64,000 nucleotides of DNA from Faecalibacterium sp. An122 (GTDB lineage: Bacteria > Bacillota > Clostridia > Oscillospirales > Ruminococcaceae), in NCBI RefSeq assembly GCF_002160895.1, contig NZ_NFLL01000011.1, positions 1 to 64,000 of the forward strand, read 5' to 3'. Numbering within the stretch: position 1 is the first letter of the stretch; each line of letters starts with the position of its first letter. Below the pieces are notes generated by a model. That model did no database searches. It worked only from the letters and a program-made list of their open reading frames with translations, and was not told the DNA's origin. Positions 60,691 through 64,000 of the stretch are shown here, one piece after another. Both the position numbers and the translations under genes were made by a program.

Positions 60691-61383
60691 TTATTCCTGG
60701 TTCACTTCGGCGCTCTCGTCCACCGTGTCCAGCTCCCGGGCGGTGGAGATGGTGTCGGTGGAGGCATAGTCGGCCCCCACCACCCCGTCGCCGTTCAGAT
60801 CCATGCCGGTGACCGATTCCAGCATGGACTGGGTCTCAGGATGAAGCTTGTTGAACCGGCGGATGGCCAGGGCCGTATAGATGGCGCCGCCCAGGTTGAA
60901 GGCGCCCTCGATGAGGAGGATGATGCCGATGCCCATGACCAGGGTTTCCATGGCGCCGAAGGGGTCAAAGATCATGATGCCGCCCAGCACCACGCTGAGC
61001 AGGGCCAGCAGGATGAACCATTTCCAGCTGGGATAGCCGCAGCGGCGCAGTTCCAGGGCGTTCTGGATCCGGCCCAGGCTGTCGAACAAAACGAACAGGC
61101 CGAACACCACCGGCAGAATCCGCACCACAATGTCGCTGCGCAGGATCAGAAAACCGCCCAGGCCCAGGCAGACCAGACCCGAAATCAGGGTGAACTGGCT
61201 CTGAAAGACCTTGTGTTCCGCGGTGAAATACCGGATCAGCTGGACGGCGGCGCAGGCCAGCACCACGCCTCCCAGGGCGTAGCAGACGATGTTCAGGGCC
61301 AGGCCGGGCACGGCCAACAGAAAGATGCCCAGAGCCAGATACAGCAGGCTCATCAGGATCAGGTTCCATTTGAGATTTTTCAT
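60691..61383 (-). CDS. DUF308 (HdeD-like) membrane protein with EF-hand-like tail
   Basis: 230 residues with about six membrane helices in the first 180, in the DUF308/HdeD arrangement (GIFLLAVPGLALNIVCYALG, then RILPVVFGLFVLFDSLGRIQ). The cytoplasmic tail contains MDLNGDGVVGADY, a Dx-Nx-DG loop like an EF hand or dockerin. HdeD proteins are linked to acid stress; the calcium-type loop is not usual for them. Confidence 0.8.
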   Translation of the reverse strand: MKNLKWNLILMSLLYLALGIFLLAVPGLALNIVCYALGGVVLACAAVQLIRYFTAEHKVFQSQFTLISGLVCLGLGGFLILRSDIVVRILPVVFGLFVLFDSLGRIQNALELRRCGYPSWKWFILLALLSVVLGGIMIFDPFGAMETLVMGIGIILLIEGAFNLGGAIYTALAIRRFNKLHPETQSMLESVTGMDLNGDGVVGADYASTDTISTARELDTVDESAEVNQE

Positions 61384-61518
61384 AGTCGGATGCCTCCTTT
61401 GGGGCGGGTCCCTTTTTCAGTATTCCACGCGGGAACGTCTTTTGCACACCGCGTCTGTACACAAAAGATGGGCAGAATGCACCCGCACCCTGCCCATTGT
61501 GCAGACAGCTTTCCGGCG

Positions 61519-62124
61519 TCAGCCCAGCTGCTTTTCCTTGGCTTCCACTGCGGCCAGAATCATCTGGACACAGGCGTCCTTGCCCAGGGCAGCGTTGACG
61601 CTCAGGTCATAGTTGTGGACGTCGCCCCAGCGGTTCTGAGTGTAGTAGTTGTAGTAGGCGGCGCGCTGACGGTCGGTCTTGTCGATCTCGTCCCGGATGC
61701 CTTTTTCGGTGGTGGCCTTGACGATGGGGTTGGTCTTGGCGTAGACGCGGCGCCATTCCACCGGGGCGTGGACAAAGACGTGGAGCACGTCGGTCCGCTC
61801 CCGCAGGACGTAGTCGGCGCACCGGCCCAGAATCACGCAGGGGCCTTCATCGGCCAGCTTCTTGATGATCCGGCTCTGCAGGATGAACACCTGGTCGCTC
61901 AGGGGCAGGTCGGTGCCCATGGTGTACAGGCTGTACAGCAGGCTGTGGGTGTGGCGCTTTTCGCTGGCCGCGACAGCTTCCTCCGACAGGCCGGAGTCCT
62001 TGGCTGCCATGGTGATCAGCTCTTTGTCGTAGAGCTTGATGCCCAGCGCGTCGGCGACGTCCTGTGCGATATAGCGCCCGCCCGTGCAGTACTCACGGCT
62101 CAAAGTGATGATCGTTTTTGCCAT
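61519..62124 (-). CDS. Cytidylate-kinase-like protein
   Basis: 201 residues from ATG 62,124 (GGGAGGAACAATT upstream). The N-terminus TIITLSREYCTGGRYIAQDV is a variant P-loop of the AAA_26/cytidylate-kinase-like family. CVILGRCADYVLRERTDVLH is the second conserved block, then DKTDRQRAAYYNYYTQNRWG. Bacterial members of this family lack proven substrates. It is transcribed upstream of the DUF308 gene. Confidence 0.85.
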   Translation of the reverse strand: MAKTIITLSREYCTGGRYIAQDVADALGIKLYDKELITMAAKDSGLSEEAVAASEKRHTHSLLYSLYTMGTDLPLSDQVFILQSRIIKKLADEGPCVILGRCADYVLRERTDVLHVFVHAPVEWRRVYAKTNPIVKATTEKGIRDEIDKTDRQRAAYYNYYTQNRWGDVHNYDLSVNAALGKDACVQMILAAVEAKEKQLG

Positions 62125-62341
62125 AATTGTTCCTCCCATCTTGTTGGGGCGGACCCGGAAAGCGTCTTTGCGCCTGCCTCTGGGCCGGACAGTCCGGGCC
62201 GGGGGCAGACAGGACAGTCTTTTTTGGATTCACCCTGGAACCGCCGCCCTGCCGCAGCCGCAGAGCCGCATGGGAGCAGCGCTTCCGTTAAACAGTCGGG
62301 CGCGGGGCCCGGCTGCTGTGTTTCAACGCTTGGCCGGCCGG

Positions 62342-63667
62342 TCAGCCGGCGGAGGCGGCCGTGTGGGGCGGCAGAACCATCTCGGCTACCCGCATGGTGC
62401 CGGTCTGATCCACCGCATAGATGCAGCAGCGCCCCTCGGCGCCGGCCAGATCGGCGGGGAACCGCACCCCGCCCGCTGCCGTCCGCTCCATCCGGTGAAA
62501 GGTCTTGTGGGCGGTGGTGGCGTGGGCCACTCCGTCGTAGATGGTGCAAGCGATCCAGCCGCTGAAGGAATCGGGCAGGAGGTCCCGCCCGCCCTTTTGG
62601 GTAAAGAACCACTCCCCTTCGCCGCCGGCTTCCAGCCCGCAGCGGATGCGGCGGGGCCGGGTGGTGGCGATGGTGCGGGGCTTGGGCCGCAGAATGATGG
62701 CCCGCCCGGTAAAATAACGCTGAAAATCCGCCACTGACATGGTGCGGGCCACGCTGCCGCTGTCGGCGGTGGGGTCGTTGAGCAGGACAAAGTTGGCCAT
62801 GACGTCGTCGTCATGCCCAAAGCCCCGCAGGGCCATCCACACCCGCACCGGCTCTTTCTGGCCGGCCAGACGGGTTTCCATCTCGACGCCCACCGAACAG
62901 CCGTCGTGGATCTGGGCCCGCAGGTCTTTCAAATCCAGCCAGCCCAGCCAGCTGGGATAGCCGCAGCAGGCCGCGGCCGCCACCGCATAGGCGGCGTTGT
63001 GGACGCTGCTGGTGGCCCCGTCCAGCATGGTGTAGGCCACTTCCTCGGGCAGAATATCCTCGCCCCACCGGTTCATCAGGGACGCCATCACCAGGGACAG
63101 GTCCATCTCCCGGCCAAAGCTGGGATCACGGCCTTCCAGGCTGTATTCCGGCAGGTAGAGCCGGTGGTTGGAGACGGCGCCGTCCTGCCGGTCCCAGGCC
63201 AGGGGCCGGACGGCGGCAGCCAGCAGGCGGACCGCCGGGGTCACCTTGCTGTCGTTGGAGGAGAGGTTCACCTGGAGCTGGATGCCCACCGCTCCGCCGG
63301 GGGCGGCCACCGTGACGGTGTCCCCCATCAGAAAGACCAGGCCGTCCTCGCTCTGGGTGTGAATGCTGCGCCGGGGATAATCGGGAGCCCATTTGCCGAA
63401 GCTCATCCAGCTGGTCCAGTCCCCGTTGGCATACACCCGGCAGCGGACCTCCAGCATGGTGTTGTCGGGGGCCAGCGCGTTCCAGCTGACGTTCAGGTTG
63501 CAGAAGGTCGGCATGGCCAGCTCCGGGGAGGTATAGCTGCCGTAGGGCAGATACCGGCCGGCCGAGCTGTCCAGCACCAGACAGCCGTTTTCCAGGGCCA
63601 CGTTGTCCAGCGCGCCCCGGGAAAAAGTCTCGGTCCCCTGCAGAATCAGGTTGTTTTTCTGTTCCAT
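62342..63667 (-). CDS. C39-like domain protein lacking the catalytic cysteine
   Basis: 441 residues from ATG 63,667. The N-terminal 150 are beta-rich (YANGDWTSWMSFGKWAPDYP, as in cell-surface binding modules). The second part follows the peptidase C39-like layout: MDLSLVMASLMNRWGEDILP in place of the usual C-x-PTS active-site segment, then WLDLKDLRAQIHDGCSVGVE and MANFVLLNDPTAD. The nucleophilic Cys is absent, so proteolysis is unlikely. No signal peptide is visible. Confidence 0.65.
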   Translation of the reverse strand: MEQKNNLILQGTETFSRGALDNVALENGCLVLDSSAGRYLPYGSYTSPELAMPTFCNLNVSWNALAPDNTMLEVRCRVYANGDWTSWMSFGKWAPDYPRRSIHTQSEDGLVFLMGDTVTVAAPGGAVGIQLQVNLSSNDSKVTPAVRLLAAAVRPLAWDRQDGAVSNHRLYLPEYSLEGRDPSFGREMDLSLVMASLMNRWGEDILPEEVAYTMLDGATSSVHNAAYAVAAAACCGYPSWLGWLDLKDLRAQIHDGCSVGVEMETRLAGQKEPVRVWMALRGFGHDDDVMANFVLLNDPTADSGSVARTMSVADFQRYFTGRAIILRPKPRTIATTRPRRIRCGLEAGGEGEWFFTQKGGRDLLPDSFSGWIACTIYDGVAHATTAHKTFHRMERTAAGGVRFPADLAGAEGRCCIYAVDQTGTMRVAEMVLPPHTAASAG

Positions 63668-63692
63668 CCTGCGCCCTGCCTCTCTGCGGCGC

Positions 63693-64000
63693 TCATTCGC
63701 CGCTGTCGCTGCCGTCGGACGAAGGGTCCTCGTCCTCTGCATAGTCGGCGGCGAGGGCGGCGGACAGCTCGGCGTCCTTCTTGGCGCGGATCTGCTCCTC
63801 CACGTGGAACACCCGCTCCAGATCGCCGCTGACAATCTGGCAGCAGATCTCACAGGTGAACCAGAAGCCAAAGACGATCATCAGCAGCAGGCCCAGAGGC
63901 ATGCACAGGATCACCAGGCCCCAGAACAAAATCTGGACGATGGATGCCGCCAGAGCATGGGGCAGGAAGGCCAGCATGCAGCGGATGCTGTTGGCCAGAG
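63693..64000 (-). CDS. Partial membrane protein, 5' end beyond the window
   Basis: The frame is open to the window edge, reading LANSIRCMLAFLPHALAASI before the visible helix, so the true start lies to the right. A hydrophobic stretch (IVQILFWGLVILCMPLGLLL, then MIVFGFWFTCEICC) is followed by a charged tail with acidic DYAEDEDPSSDGSDSGE. The family is unknown. It lies 25 bases upstream of the C39-like gene and is probably in its operon. Confidence 0.65.
   Translation of the reverse strand, partial: LANSIRCMLAFLPHALAASIVQILFWGLVILCMPLGLLLMIVFGFWFTCEICCQIVSGDLERVFHVEEQIRAKKDAELSAALAADYAEDEDPSSDGSDSGE

Noticed and set aside
60499-62565. A 688-codon plus-strand frame and its 54,204-56,174 minus-strand counterpart
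   Set aside because: Both lie opposite well-supported genes and show low-complexity His/Gln/Gly-rich translation.

Overview
The window looks like a gut Clostridia chromosome (Oscillospiraceae / Flavonifractor-like). The signs are high GC, AGGAGG ribosome sites, Tn1549-style conjugation genes and a cyclophilin/FAD-oxidoreductase/VanZ housekeeping background. This assignment is inferred from gene content only. Two regions meet at about 47,520.

Positions 1-47,520 are the right-hand part of a large integrative conjugative element (ICE) whose left end lies outside the window. Its right end is marked by a 3' fragment of tRNA-Ser(CGA) at 47,465-47,520, preceded by a two-HTH, excisionase-like gene (46,391-46,951). 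No integrase is in view. Almost every element gene is on the minus strand. Reading that strand from right to left, the layout is: (i) an accessory and anti-restriction block at 34.4-46.3 kb, with three ArdA-like paralogues, a predicted ADP-ribosyltransferase, DUF4314, DUF3849, an AbrB-like protein, a Dam-type methyltransferase and SpoVG; (ii) a surface block at 25.3-34.4 kb, with a sortase, a membrane-anchored partner, a ParE/Phd toxin-antitoxin pair, a CAP-domain protein and a 1,862-residue thioester/Cna-B adhesin ending in LPRTGY; (iii) the mating-pair block at 17.5-25.2 kb, with a pilin-like protein, a VirB6-like protein, a split cytosine methyltransferase, PrgI and VirB4, interrupted by a plus-strand tag glycosylase gene; (iv) the processing block at 6.3-17.1 kb, with an M23 hydrolase, a RHH accessory protein, a MobP-type relaxase carrying Sel1 repeats, a TOPRIM protein and VirD4; and (v) a left accessory cluster at 0-6.2 kb with DUF2262, DUF1963 and SLOG proteins next to a divergent XRE regulator.

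Positions 47,521-64,000 are chromosome. A four-gene minus operon (53,672 to 47,635) encodes a MotA/TolQ-like proton channel fused to a degenerate EAL domain, a MotB-like helix fused to extracellular Cna-B-like domains, a Wzz/BY-kinase and a VanZ protein. It is followed by a divergent ABC exporter with a terminator in its leader, an ars operon with two matching operators, a cyclophilin, an FAD oxidoreductase, a DUF308 membrane protein, a cytidylate-kinase-like protein and a C39-like protein lacking its cysteine.

Two observations stand out. At least a dozen otherwise unrelated ICE proteins end in a similar short tail (P-x-M-G-G-M type), which may be a type IV secretion signal, although in some genes the same codons also supply the next gene's ribosome site. 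The stator-EAL/Cna-B/BY-kinase operon combines domains in a way I do not recognise from any described system.
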